36,318 nucleotides of DNA from CAG-791 sp964386925 (GCA_964386925.1 CAYLUU010000010.1:1-36318); one strand, 5' to 3'. Shown: positions 18,368 through 25,388, numbered from the stretch's first letter. A program made the numbers and translations. The notes: generated by a model from the letters alone, not told the origin.

Positions 18368-18703
18368 TTACTCCGCTGCCGCCTCATCCTGCACTACCTC
18401 ATCTGCAGGCTCAGCCTGTACAGCCTCTGCTGCTGCAATCTGCTCCTTGAGTTTTGCCAGATCCTCTGCAGACAGTCCGGAAACGAGATCTGTGAAGTTC
18501 TTCTGCTTCTTCTCTTCCTCGAACTTCTTCTTTTTCTCCTCTGCATTATGACGAAGCTCCTGATTCAGAGCCTTGCCCTGCTCCACGGTAAGCTCGCCCT
18601 TTTTCACCAGATCACTCAGGATCTCACCGGACTTCTCAACGGATGTTGCTGCTGCGCCGATTCCGATCAGGAAAAATTTCTTGATTCCATCACCCAGTTC
18701 CAT
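18368..18703 (-). CDS. Phasin-like coiled-coil protein
   Basis: Short protein of 111 residues resembling the phasin / PHA-granule regulator group (PhaI/PhaF-like). The N-terminal amphipathic segment GDGIKKFFLIGIGAAATSVEKSGE is followed by a charged coiled coil (about 35-75, ending in a KKKKFEEEKKQ tract) and an Ala/Glu-rich acidic tail. The start at 18703 has AGGAGGT eight bases upstream; a GTG three codons earlier overlaps that site and is unlikely. No polyhydroxyalkanoate synthesis gene is visible. In Firmicutes such proteins usually sit beside ABC1 kinases, as here, so it is likely a membrane-associated partner. The roughly 260-nt gap to the kinase gene holds only a modest hairpin near 18225-18250. 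Confidence 0.8.
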   Translation of the reverse strand: MELGDGIKKFFLIGIGAAATSVEKSGEILSDLVKKGELTVEQGKALNQELRHNAEEKKKKFEEEKKQKNFTDLVSGLSAEDLAKLKEQIAAAEAVQAEPADEVVQDEAAAE

Positions 18704-18757
18704 TTGTAACACCTCCTAATACGCCGCCTGTTTGCCAGGTGCTCTTAACTGGTCCCA

Positions 18758-20182
18758 TTATACCACCTGACCAACGTTCAGAAAATCCTTATATAAATCA
18801 TCTAACGTTACCAGCTGAACTTCTCCTCGAGCTTGAGCTTCAAAAAGTCCTTCTGTAAATCCTCCTTTCGAAAAAATATAGTAGTGATATACATTTCCTT
18901 TTCCGAAAACCGATGCGTAACTCCGAATCAGTTCGAGCTCATCTACTCCGATTTTCTCATTCCGGTACTTGCATGAACCAATGATATAATCTCGCCCCTC
19001 AACCGGAGTTCCAACAATATCAATCTGTATCTGTTTTTTCTTTTCCGGGTCCGTCCCCCACCATTGTCCGATTTCATTGAGCTCAATTAGGAGATTCTCC
19101 GCGTAATAAAGCAAATACTCCTGACACATTTTTTCAAATACCAGTCCCATGTAATCGGAAAAATATTGTTTCACGGCATGTGGGTAGGTTTTTCTGATTC
19201 TTCCGGAATCAATTGCACTCATATTTGTCGGCACAAATCGATACCAAAAGCGAAAGAAATTGTCTGCCAGAAGATAGATTGTTTTCTTTCCCGGCTTCTC
19301 TGTTATCGGTGTTTCTTTTTTGACAAGTCCAAGATCAATCAATGTTTTCAAATATTTTGATACAACAGCATTTTCCGCTCCTGTCTTCAGCTTGATTTCA
19401 TTCATTCGGGAAGCCCCCTCAGCAATCGCCTTGATAATTGCATTATAAATTGCCGGCTCCCGAAGCTCCTGTTTCAGCAGGTTTGCAGGTTCTTCATACA
19501 GATAGCTGGATCGATCAAAAAAATTATCCAGTAAGGCTTTATCCACATCATCCCTTACATCCAGCTTATTGATATAATGCGGAACACCTCCCGTGATCCC
19601 ATAAATTAAAGCATTGTCCTCCGCAGATAAATCAGGGTTGAACTCTGCCGTTTCTCTGTAGTTCATCGGCTCAATTTTAAACTGACCTGTACGTCTTCCA
19701 TACAGAGGGCTTTCCTGGCCAAGTACCTGATTTTCCATGAAACTCATCGATGATCCGCACAGTATCAGATACATTTGGGACTCAGACCATTTGTGATCAA
19801 TAATATGCTGCAGCATCGCAGAGATAGCTGGCTTTGACTTTGCAAGATACGGATATTCGTCAATAACAAAAACGATTCTCTTCTCTTTGGAAAGTACCGT
19901 CAGTTCATCCAACGCCGCATCGTAAGATCGAAACTCCGGCGTAATTTCTGCATCCGGACGTTCAAAGCTCATAATCGATTTAGAAAGAGCCTCCAGATTT
20001 TCTCTCTCTGTTGTATTCAATGCAGAGAAAAAGACGGTCGGCTTATCCTTGCAGAATTCGTTGATCAATGCCGTTTTACCGACCCGTCGCCTGCCATAAA
20101 TAACAATGCACTCAAATCGATTCTCCGCATATCGTTTATTCAGTTTGCGAAGCTCCTCCTCGCGGCAATAGAACTGACTCAT
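18758..20182 (-). CDS. AAA ATPase with C-terminal DUF234 domain
   Basis: Archaeal-type AAA ATPase (ATPase_2 fold) fused to DUF234, 474 residues. Walker A is GRRRVGKT at 30-37, Walker B ends in Asp108-Glu109 (VFVIDEYPYL), and a winged-helix region covers about 240-300. The DUF234 part resembles a PD-(D/E)XK nuclease: Asp388 in QIDIVG and Lys405 in GSCKY. The usual acidic residue two before Lys405 is Ser403, so nuclease activity is doubtful. Cellular role is unknown for this widespread, patchily distributed family. It is preceded by GGAGG, a perfect 50-bp palindrome and a good promoter, so it looks like a self-contained, repressor-controlled unit. Its A/T-richer composition than its neighbours suggests horizontal gain. 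Confidence 0.9.
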   Translation of the reverse strand: MSQFYCREEELRKLNKRYAENRFECIVIYGRRRVGKTALINEFCKDKPTVFFSALNTTERENLEALSKSIMSFERPDAEITPEFRSYDAALDELTVLSKEKRIVFVIDEYPYLAKSKPAISAMLQHIIDHKWSESQMYLILCGSSMSFMENQVLGQESPLYGRRTGQFKIEPMNYRETAEFNPDLSAEDNALIYGITGGVPHYINKLDVRDDVDKALLDNFFDRSSYLYEEPANLLKQELREPAIYNAIIKAIAEGASRMNEIKLKTGAENAVVSKYLKTLIDLGLVKKETPITEKPGKKTIYLLADNFFRFWYRFVPTNMSAIDSGRIRKTYPHAVKQYFSDYMGLVFEKMCQEYLLYYAENLLIELNEIGQWWGTDPEKKKQIQIDIVGTPVEGRDYIIGSCKYRNEKIGVDELELIRSYASVFGKGNVYHYYIFSKGGFTEGLFEAQARGEVQLVTLDDLYKDFLNVGQVV

Positions 20183-20197
20183 ATTGTTGCCTCCAAA

Positions 20198-20271
20198 AAT
20201 ATACTCGTAAGAAAGTAACTCATGAGTTACTTTCTTACGAGTATATTACTCCGACATTTCTACCGTGCCAA
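20198..20271 (-). promoter_or_regulatory. Promoter with perfect 50-bp palindromic operator
   Basis: On the minus strand TTGGCA (20266-20271), 17 nt and TAATAT (20243-20248) form a good sigma-A promoter. A perfect palindrome of 50 bp (20198-20247, centre at 20222/20223, arms starting AATATACTCGTAAG) begins within the -10 and covers the start site and leader, ending 15 bases before the ATPase start codon. Such placement fits an operator for a dimeric repressor, or two adjoining operators. The leader RNA would also form a 25-bp hairpin. Confidence 0.7.
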
Positions 20272-20285
20272 CAGATTTTCTGTTT

Positions 20286-20771
20286 TCAGAACATCAGCCG
20301 CATCTGATGCCACTCTACATTTCCGTGTGTGGATTTCTCAGATACCCCTTCGTCCTGAAAGCCGAACCTGGAATAGTACGCGATCAGCTTCTCCTTACAG
20401 GTCAGCACCAGTCCCTTCCGGCCCTGTTCTCTTGCATCCGCAATAGCCCTTTTAATCAGCTCTCCCGCATAGCCATGCTGCCGATAGGCAGGAATTGTGT
20501 TGACACCGAAGATCATCTGCCATGCGCCGTTCTCGTTGTGCATCTCCGCCTTCTCGTACATCTCATCCGTCAGATCCGGCTCATCTGTCACAAATCCGTC
20601 CACGAAGGCGATAAGCTTCTCCTCCTCGAACATCAGCCAGAAATGATCGCCGTAATGCTCAACTCTCCCGACAAACTCCTCTTCCGTTGCCGCTTCCGCC
20701 GGCGAGAAGCACTCTGCCTCAACTTCCGCAATCGCCCGAATATCCTCGCTTTTCGCATGCCGTATTGTCAT
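20286..20771 (-). CDS. GNAT-family N-acetyltransferase
   Basis: Acetyl-CoA-dependent N-acetyltransferase of 161 residues. The fold is recognisable from the N-terminal MTIRHAKSEDIRAIAEVE, the acetyl-CoA loop YRQHGYAGELIKRAI (RxxGxA pattern) and the C-terminal LIAYYSRFGFQDEG segment typical of GNAT strand 6-7. The substrate is not predictable. The start at 20771 is preceded by GGGAGAGAG; an upstream ATG in frame at 20789 lacks this spacing. The gene lies between the ATPase promoter downstream and a repeat-rich region upstream, so it appears to be a single-gene unit. Confidence 0.9.
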   Translation of the reverse strand: MTIRHAKSEDIRAIAEVEAECFSPAEAATEEEFVGRVEHYGDHFWLMFEEEKLIAFVDGFVTDEPDLTDEMYEKAEMHNENGAWQMIFGVNTIPAYRQHGYAGELIKRAIADAREQGRKGLVLTCKEKLIAYYSRFGFQDEGVSEKSTHGNVEWHQMRLMF

Positions 20772-20813
20772 ACTCTCTCCCTTATGCACGATAGGTGCCG
20801 GTATAATTCTTCC

Positions 20814-20844
20814 AAGGAAACGCTGATTAAATCATCATTTCCTT
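20814..20844. repeat. Palindromic repeat, GGAAACGCT family, copy 3 (diverged)
   Basis: A 31-base imperfect palindrome has left arm AAGGAAACGCTGATT, one central base, and a right arm whose complement is AAGGAAATGATGATT. It shares GGAAACGCTGATTAA with the copies at 14057 and 29694. It lies just upstream of the GNAT gene. Two inverted 15-base ends meeting head-to-head suggest a transposon-end origin. Confidence 0.6.
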
Positions 20845-20967
20845 CGTAGCCTCCATCGTGAGAAATGCTTTCATCAGTACTTTCCTAAATCTCTTGTCTC
20901 GCAGTATAACACTCCTTGCCGTTTTCGTCCGATTCGACATCCGGAATACACAATCATCTCAATCGCC

Positions 20968-21014
20968 AAAAACGCTGAAGCCCCCGCCATTCCCGGCAGG
21001 TCCCCAGCGTTTTT
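20968..21014. terminator. Bidirectional intrinsic terminator
   Basis: Outer stem AAAAACGCTG pairing with CAGCGTTTTT, an internal loop, a GCC/GGC inner stem and an ATTCCC loop. T-runs exist on both strands. On the minus strand it ends the DUF3298-protein transcript after passing through the repeat element at 21015-21108. Confidence 0.8.
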
Positions 21015-21108
21015 GTATATTTGTTTAGCACCTGGCAATTTCAACATGAATCGGCCGCTTGCAGACGGATTCATGATTGAAATCGGCAGGTGAGTGCTAA
21101 ATAGATAC
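21015..21108 (+). repeat. Structured repeat element, short form (copy A)
   Basis: Outer stem TTTAGCAC (21024-21031) pairs with GTGCTAAA (21094-21101) and is extended outward by G-T wobble pairs to GATAC at 21104-21108. Inside is only hairpin 1: arms CACCTG and CAGGTG, ATTTCAA pairing with TTGAAAT, a one-base bulge, CATGAATC pairing with GATTCATG, and a CCGCTTGCAG loop. Hairpins 2 and 3 of the full form are absent. It begins directly after the T-run of the terminator at 20968-21014 and lies in the 3' region of the DUF3298 gene. Wobble pairs are consistent only on the plus strand. Confidence 0.75.
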
Positions 21109-21114
21109 TTTTAT

Positions 21115-21714
21115 TCACCGATAGCTTTCATTCAGGAGCCCGGTTCCATAGGAAATCTGTACCACGATCGGTCCCGCCGCATGCGGTGCAACCGTATCCT
21201 CGTTGAACAGAATGCAGAGATCATCGTCTCCCATGAACCACTGCACTTCATCCTTGCTAAACATCGTCTTCACGGTCGATTCATAATCTGCATTGAAACC
21301 TCCGCTCTCACTTTCCTGTGCCTTCAGCGCATCAACAACTGCCCGCTGCAGTCCATCATAATCGTCGACCACATCCTTCAGCGTCAGCTGGCTGCCCGTC
21401 TTGGTATCCATCGTATATCCGCGATAGATCGTGTCCGGATGAGCTCCCATGCACTCTGCAGCATCTTCCTTCACATAGCTGATCACCTTATCGTCAGCTC
21501 TCTTTACATAGACCGAATCATCTGCCTGGGGAGCTCCCGCATCCTTATCGGAGTACAGCACATCATCAAGCTCATCTGCCCCCTGATTGAAGTAAGTCAG
21601 CACCGACACCTTGCTCGCCGGCTCTGCCGCCAGAACCGTTCCGCAAATGGTCATGCTCATTGCTGCTGCAGCGACAATGCTCGCCGCCGTTCTATAAAAT
21701 GCTCTTTTCTTCAT
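21115..21714 (-). CDS. Secreted DUF3298-like protein
   Basis: Exported protein of 199 residues. A signal peptide covers about 1-29 (basic MKKR start, hydrophobic core, cleavage near VLAAEP). The mature part has the pattern seen in DUF3298 domains of RsiV-type and related proteins: GYTMDTKTGSQLTLKDVVDD in the middle and LCILFNEDTVAPHAAGPIVVQISYG at the end. The N-terminal half of the usual DUF4163/DUF3298 pair is short or missing, so this is a compact form. No membrane anchor or sigma-factor neighbour is visible, so an anti-sigma role is not supported. It starts 28 nt after a 28-codon membrane peptide gene with TAGGAGATT upstream, so the two are cotranscribed. Confidence 0.82.
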   Translation of the reverse strand: MKKRAFYRTAASIVAAAAMSMTICGTVLAAEPASKVSVLTYFNQGADELDDVLYSDKDAGAPQADDSVYVKRADDKVISYVKEDAAECMGAHPDTIYRGYTMDTKTGSQLTLKDVVDDYDGLQRAVVDALKAQESESGGFNADYESTVKTMFSKDEVQWFMGDDDLCILFNEDTVAPHAAGPIVVQISYGTGLLNESYR

Positions 21715-21742
21715 GTTCTTCGAATCTCCTAAAATATCTTTA

Positions 21743-21829
21743 TTATCTACTCACCGCCGTAATCATCTGGCATACGATGTATGCGCTGCTGATCAGAAGT
21801 GCTGCTCCCATAACGATTGCGATTGACAT
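21743..21829 (-). CDS. 28-residue hydrophobic membrane peptide
   Basis: Short ORF with a strong AAGGAGATAAAAATT ribosome binding site before its ATG. The product begins MSIAIVMGAALLISS and ends with a short polar tail (TAVSR), giving one transmembrane helix of about 20 residues. It is followed after 28 nt by the secreted DUF3298-like gene. Upstream there is a TAATAT -10 (21884-21889) and two direct GTTAC repeats 11 bp apart (21901-21905 and 21912-21916, minus-strand reading) where a -35 would be. The strong ribosome binding site and operon position argue that it is translated. No family is recognised. Confidence 0.6.
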   Translation of the reverse strand: MSIAIVMGAALLISSAYIVCQMITAVSR

Positions 21830-21883
21830 AATTTTTATCTCCTTCTCCCTGCCTTGCAGGTGCTGTGTTTTTGTTATGAGCGC

Positions 21884-21916
21884 ATATTAGCAGTGACGCC
21901 GTAACCAAGGTGTAAC
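21884..21916 (-). promoter_or_regulatory. Possible activator-dependent promoter with GTTAC direct repeats
   Basis: TAATAT at 21884-21889 has no good -35 at 17 nt. Two GTTAC motifs spaced 11 bp apart overlap the -35 position. An 11-bp repeat overlapping the -35 is the arrangement used by OmpR-type response regulators. It would drive the 28-residue peptide and the DUF3298-like protein. Confidence 0.35.
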
Positions 21917-21951
21917 TGCTCTATCCCCACACACGTTTGAATAAAAAAGAC

Positions 21952-22106
21952 GCACCTATTTAGCACCCACATCTCGATTTTCCTACGGAAAACCTCGATG
22001 TGGCTGGCCAGAGGGGCTCCCCCCCTTGGCCACCTGCCAATTTCAATCATGAATCTGTCCGCAAGCGGTCGATTCACGTTGAAATCGCCAGGTGCTAAAC
22101 AAATAC
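21952..22106 (-). repeat. Structured repeat element, full three-hairpin form (copy B)
   Basis: Read on the minus strand: a 16-bp outer stem (ending TTTAGCACC, pairing with GGTGCTAAA and extended by wobble pairs) encloses three hairpins. Hairpin 1 has ATTTCAA/TTGAAAT, a bulged base, GTGAATC/GATTCAT and a CCG-CTTG-CGG tip. Hairpin 2 is GGCCA, AGGGG, loop, CCCCT, bulged C, TGGCC. Hairpin 3 is CCACATC, tandem G-A pairs, G-TTTTCC/GGAAAA, GATGTGG. It starts directly after the T-run of the diacylglycerol-kinase terminator and fills most of the gap to the small-peptide promoter. Confidence 0.8.
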
Positions 22107-22107
22107 A

Positions 22108-22143
22108 AAAAAGACACCTGCCATTCCAGCAGATGTCCTTTTT
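22108..22143 (-). terminator. Intrinsic terminator of the M13/ABC/dehydrogenase/kinase operon
   Basis: On the minus strand GGACATCTGC pairs with GCAGGTGTC around a TGGAATG loop, followed by TTTTTT. The non-canonical pair is a U-G wobble on this strand only. It lies about 80 nt after the diacylglycerol kinase stop. Confidence 0.8.
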
Positions 22144-22225
22144 GATTTGATTATCTTTTATTTACTCTATGCCCCGCTTCTGATAACCCTCTGCCAAAAG
22201 CGAAACAACCGTAATATTCCTTGAT

Positions 22226-22627
22226 CTACAACAATGCCAAAAGCTTTGGTACGAAGATCCACAGACCAATCACAGCTGCAAAAATCGCCGCCACTAACAC
22301 TGCCCCGGCAGCCGCATCCTTGGCCTTTTTCGCCAGCGGATGCCTCTCCTGCGTGGCAAGATCCACCACAGCCTCCACAGCCGTATTCACGCATTCCAGG
22401 CTCATGACCATTCCGAAGAGAATGAGGCACGTAAACCATTCCTCTCTGGAAATTCTCAGGAACAGACCGAAAACAACGACCAGCACCGCCGCACAGCAAT
22501 GAATCTGCATGTTCCGTTCCTGCCGGATGGTATTAAAGATTCCCTCAAAGGCATAGCCGAAGCTTCGATACAGAGGCTGCTTTTTCACTCTTTGTCTCTC
22601 GCTGTTCTTTTCCGCCTCACTGTTCAT
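22226..22627 (-). CDS. dgkA: Diacylglycerol/undecaprenol kinase
   Basis: Small integral-membrane lipid kinase of 133 residues. In Gram-positive bacteria this family phosphorylates undecaprenol to recycle the cell-wall lipid carrier. The active-site motif is present in SLECVNTAVEAVVDL (ExxNTAxE), followed by AKDAAAGAVL. Three transmembrane helices fit the hydrophobic profile (about 40-58, 65-83 and 105-130). The start at 22627 has GAGGAAAAG upstream; the frame extends to 22675 without a better site. It is the last gene of the run that begins with the M13 peptidase, 110 nt after the dehydrogenase stop, and is followed by a clear terminator. Confidence 0.93.
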   Translation of the reverse strand: MNSEAEKNSERQRVKKQPLYRSFGYAFEGIFNTIRQERNMQIHCCAAVLVVVFGLFLRISREEWFTCLILFGMVMSLECVNTAVEAVVDLATQERHPLAKKAKDAAAGAVLVAAIFAAVIGLWIFVPKLLALL

Positions 22628-22736
22628 AGTTTTCTTTTCCTCGTTCAATTCTATGTTCCGGCAGCTTGGAACCATTCAGTGCCATTCACAAAACTACTGT
22701 GCAGCTTTATTCCGGTCTGCAGACGGGCTGCAGCAT

Positions 22737-23729
22737 TCACTCCGGCAGCCGTACTTCATGCTCGGTCTCTGTTCCGTTACGGAAGGCATCCGCCGCTTCA
22801 AAGCAGCTGATCATCATATGTCCTACGGCCTGTCTTGTGTAGAAAGCTGTGTGCGGACTCATGATCACATTCGGGAAAGAGCGCAGCAGCGCCATATCAT
22901 GATTATCGATCACATCTCCGATGCGGTTGTAGTAATACAGCCCGTCCTCTTTCTCCAGAACATCCAGTGCTGCGCCGCCGACCTTGCCGCTCTCGAGTGC
23001 CTCGATCAAATCATCCGTGTCGATCAGCTTGCCCCTCGCCGTGTTCACAATGAGCACGCCGTCCTTCATCTTCGCAAAGCTCTCCTTATTCAGGAGATGA
23101 TAGTTTTCTCCGGTCGAATTGGTATGGAGCGTAATCACATCCGACTGTGCATAGAGTTCGTCCAGTGTCACATACTCTGCGATCTTCCGAACTTCATCGT
23201 TCTGATACGGATCGTAGCAGATGAGCCGGCACCCCATCCCGGAAAGGTGCTCCAGAACCGTCCTGCCGATGCGGCCGGTCCCGATGACTCCCACCGTCTG
23301 GTAGGTAATATCTTCTCCCATTTTGCCCTTCAGCGAATAGTCCTGTATATCCGCCCGTTTCAGAATCCCGACGATCCTGCGCTGGAGCATCAGCATCAGC
23401 ATGATGGCATAATTGGCAACGCCGGACGGCGGATAAGATACGTTGGCAACCCGCATGCCGTGTGCCTTCGCACAGGCAAGGTCCACATGGTCGTATCCGA
23501 TGGACCGGCAGAGAATATATTTTACCCCGATAGAGGCAAACCGCTCCACCATCTCAGCCGACATATCGCAGGGTGTCATGCAAACCGCATCCGAACCCTC
23601 CGCCAGCTGGTAATTGTCCGGCAGCGGATACCCTGCCGCATAGTCGAACTCAATCCCGAACTGCTCCGAATATTCCTTGGCAAACGCCAGCTCATCAAAC
23701 TCCCGCATGTTATAGAAAAAGATTTTCAT
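22737..23729 (-). CDS. D-lactate dehydrogenase-type 2-hydroxyacid dehydrogenase
   Basis: NAD-dependent D-2-hydroxyacid dehydrogenase of 330 residues, closest in pattern to D-lactate dehydrogenases and VanH. The nucleotide-binding motif is GTGRIG at 150-155. Catalytic residues are Arg232 (NTARGKLID), Glu261 (EKEDGLYYY) and His293 (SPHTAFYT). RSIGYDHVDL and the ALDVLEKEDG segment are typical of the D-LDH branch rather than phosphoglycerate dehydrogenase. It most likely reduces pyruvate to D-lactate. The gene begins 22 nt after the ABC permease stop with AGGAGGAATG upstream, so it belongs to the same operon. No vanA- or vanX-like gene is visible, so a glycopeptide-resistance role is not supported. 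Confidence 0.9.
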   Translation of the reverse strand: MKIFFYNMREFDELAFAKEYSEQFGIEFDYAAGYPLPDNYQLAEGSDAVCMTPCDMSAEMVERFASIGVKYILCRSIGYDHVDLACAKAHGMRVANVSYPPSGVANYAIMLMLMLQRRIVGILKRADIQDYSLKGKMGEDITYQTVGVIGTGRIGRTVLEHLSGMGCRLICYDPYQNDEVRKIAEYVTLDELYAQSDVITLHTNSTGENYHLLNKESFAKMKDGVLIVNTARGKLIDTDDLIEALESGKVGGAALDVLEKEDGLYYYNRIGDVIDNHDMALLRSFPNVIMSPHTAFYTRQAVGHMMISCFEAADAFRNGTETEHEVRLPE

Positions 23730-23751
23730 TTCATTGCATTCCTCCTGCCGA

Positions 23752-24504
23752 TCAGAATTCTAGTTCATGTCGGCGGAACAATGCAACTGTAATCAGGTAG
23801 AAACCAACGATATAGACTGCCACGCGAATCATCGTGCCGGCGTCCGGAATTCCCAGAATCAGCTTACTGTTCAACGACTCCAGACTCTTGCTCAGGAGGT
23901 ACTGGGACAGATGAAGTCCTCGAATCACCTGCAGGTTCAGTGCTTTCTCCAAAAGCGAATCTACGAACGTCAGACTCAGGCCCAGATAGACAAGGGATGC
24001 AATCCCCGTTCCCTGCAGCAGGAATGCGAAGATCATCGCCGCGCCGCAATAAGCCACGATGCTGATCCATGCGCCGCTCAGATAATGGATAGCCTCTGCC
24101 ATCTGCGCTGCGGTAAGCGAAATGTCTGTCAGTGCTCCGCAGATGCCGGTTGCCAGGCCAAGGCACACCAGATCGAGTAAGGCAATGGTACCGATCTCCA
24201 GATATTTGGTCAGAACAACCTTTTTCCTTGAGATTCCCATTCCAATCGCCGCCTGTATCGACTTCGCCTTCAGATCATCGCTGAAGACCGCGCCGAACTC
24301 CACCAGCCCGAGTGCGATCATTGCCATTGAAATCCCGGATGCAGCCGCCGCCAGGAACGTCACAGAGTTCCACGACGTCTTCGTGCTGATATAAATCACA
24401 GCAATGGCGTAAATTACGAGAATCGCCGCCGTCGCGATGATGCGCGGCACTCTTCTTAGAATCCTTATGCAGTCTGCCTGCCAGTAATGCATCATCTGTG
24501 TCAT
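23752..24504 (-). CDS. ABC-2-type transporter permease
   Basis: Membrane subunit of an exporter-type ABC transporter, 250 residues with six predicted helices (first at about 20-40, last at about 220-242). The segment KAKSIQAAIGMGISRKKVVLTKYL after the second helix is typical of ABC-2 permeases paired with NatA/BcrA-like ATPases. The start ATG overlaps the stop of the ATPase gene as ATGA, so the two are translationally coupled. The substrate is unknown. The family often handles peptides such as bacitracin or lantibiotics, or acts as a small Na+/drug exporter; nothing here decides between these. Confidence 0.88.
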   Translation of the reverse strand: MTQMMHYWQADCIRILRRVPRIIATAAILVIYAIAVIYISTKTSWNSVTFLAAAASGISMAMIALGLVEFGAVFSDDLKAKSIQAAIGMGISRKKVVLTKYLEIGTIALLDLVCLGLATGICGALTDISLTAAQMAEAIHYLSGAWISIVAYCGAAMIFAFLLQGTGIASLVYLGLSLTFVDSLLEKALNLQVIRGLHLSQYLLSKSLESLNSKLILGIPDAGTMIRVAVYIVGFYLITVALFRRHELEF

Positions 24505-25373
24505 TTTGCTGCCTCCTCTTCTCTATCTGCTGCCCCCTCATCTGCAGCCGTCTCACTGGCATGTCCGTTTCCGACCAGATCAAAATAATATTCTTCCAAC
24601 GACATGGACTCCACCTGTTCCTCCAGGATGTTCACGCCTGCTGCCTGCAGGGCTTCTCTCGCGCGTTCCAGATCATCGACCTGAATCCGTATGGACTTGT
24701 GATCCGTCACCAGATCCTCTGCCGTAATCGTTCTTGCCACCGTTCCGTCCTGCAGGATCCCGAAGCGGTTTGCGGTATGCTGCAGCTCTCCCAGAATATG
24801 GGAGGAGATAACTACCGTCATCCCATAATCGGAATTCAGCTTCTGCACCAGCTCACGGACATCCGCAATTCCCTGCGGATCCAGTCCGTTGGTCGGCTCA
24901 TCCAGAATCAGAATCTCCGGATTTCCCATGATGGCATTGGCGATTCCCAGTCTCTGCTTCATTCCCAGTGAATAATTTTTATAAGGTCCCTTCGCATCCT
25001 CCAGGCCAACGAGTTTCAGCACCCGCTCCACTTCCTGCTTATCATGGATACCCTTCATGATACGATAGTATTCCAGATTCTCCGGTCCCGTCATATAGCC
25101 GAAAAAGTTGCTGCCGATGAGGAAGCCGATTTTCCCGCGCCCCTTCCTCAGGCTCTCGCCCTCTTCTCCAATGGTCACCTTGCCGCTCTCATAGCCGGAC
25201 AGTCCCAGAATCACCTTGAAAATAGTCGTCTTACCTGCACCATTGCGTCCTACCAGGCCGAAAATATCGCCCTTTCGAACGTCCAGATTGACATCCTTCA
25301 GAACCTGATGTTTGCCATAGCTTTTCTGTATATTCTCCAGCCGGATCACCGACGAAGTCTCTCGTTCCATCAT
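24501..25373 (-). CDS. ABC transporter ATP-binding protein
   Basis: ATPase subunit of 290 residues that pairs with the overlapping permease. Walker A is GRNGAGKTT at 42-50, the signature is YSLGMKQRLGIA, Walker B is ILILDEPTNGLDPQG, and the switch His lies in VVISSHILGELQ. The C-terminal 70 residues after the nucleotide-binding domain end in an Ala/Glu-rich acidic tail. The pattern is of the BcrA/CcmA-like exporter group. The ATG lies 15 nt after the M13 peptidase stop. Two ATG codons in a row occur at the start and either may be used. Confidence 0.93.
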   Translation of the reverse strand: MMERETSSVIRLENIQKSYGKHQVLKDVNLDVRKGDIFGLVGRNGAGKTTIFKVILGLSGYESGKVTIGEEGESLRKGRGKIGFLIGSNFFGYMTGPENLEYYRIMKGIHDKQEVERVLKLVGLEDAKGPYKNYSLGMKQRLGIANAIMGNPEILILDEPTNGLDPQGIADVRELVQKLNSDYGMTVVISSHILGELQHTANRFGILQDGTVARTITAEDLVTDHKSIRIQVDDLERAREALQAAGVNILEEQVESMSLEEYYFDLVGNGHASETAADEGAADREEEAAK

Positions 25374-25388
25374 CTCATTTTTCCTCTC

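Noticed and set aside
20874..21074. 66-codon minus-strand frame
   Set aside because: It runs through the terminator hairpin and the structured repeat and lacks a ribosome binding site.
21952..22106. Integron attC site or group II intron
   Set aside because: The bulged hairpin is reminiscent of attC, but no RYYYAAC/GTTRRRY core sites, integrase, reverse transcriptase or domain V motif is visible.
22737..23729. Part of a vancomycin-resistance cluster (VanH)
   Set aside because: The enzyme is of the right fold but no vanA, vanX or vanRS-like gene is nearby.
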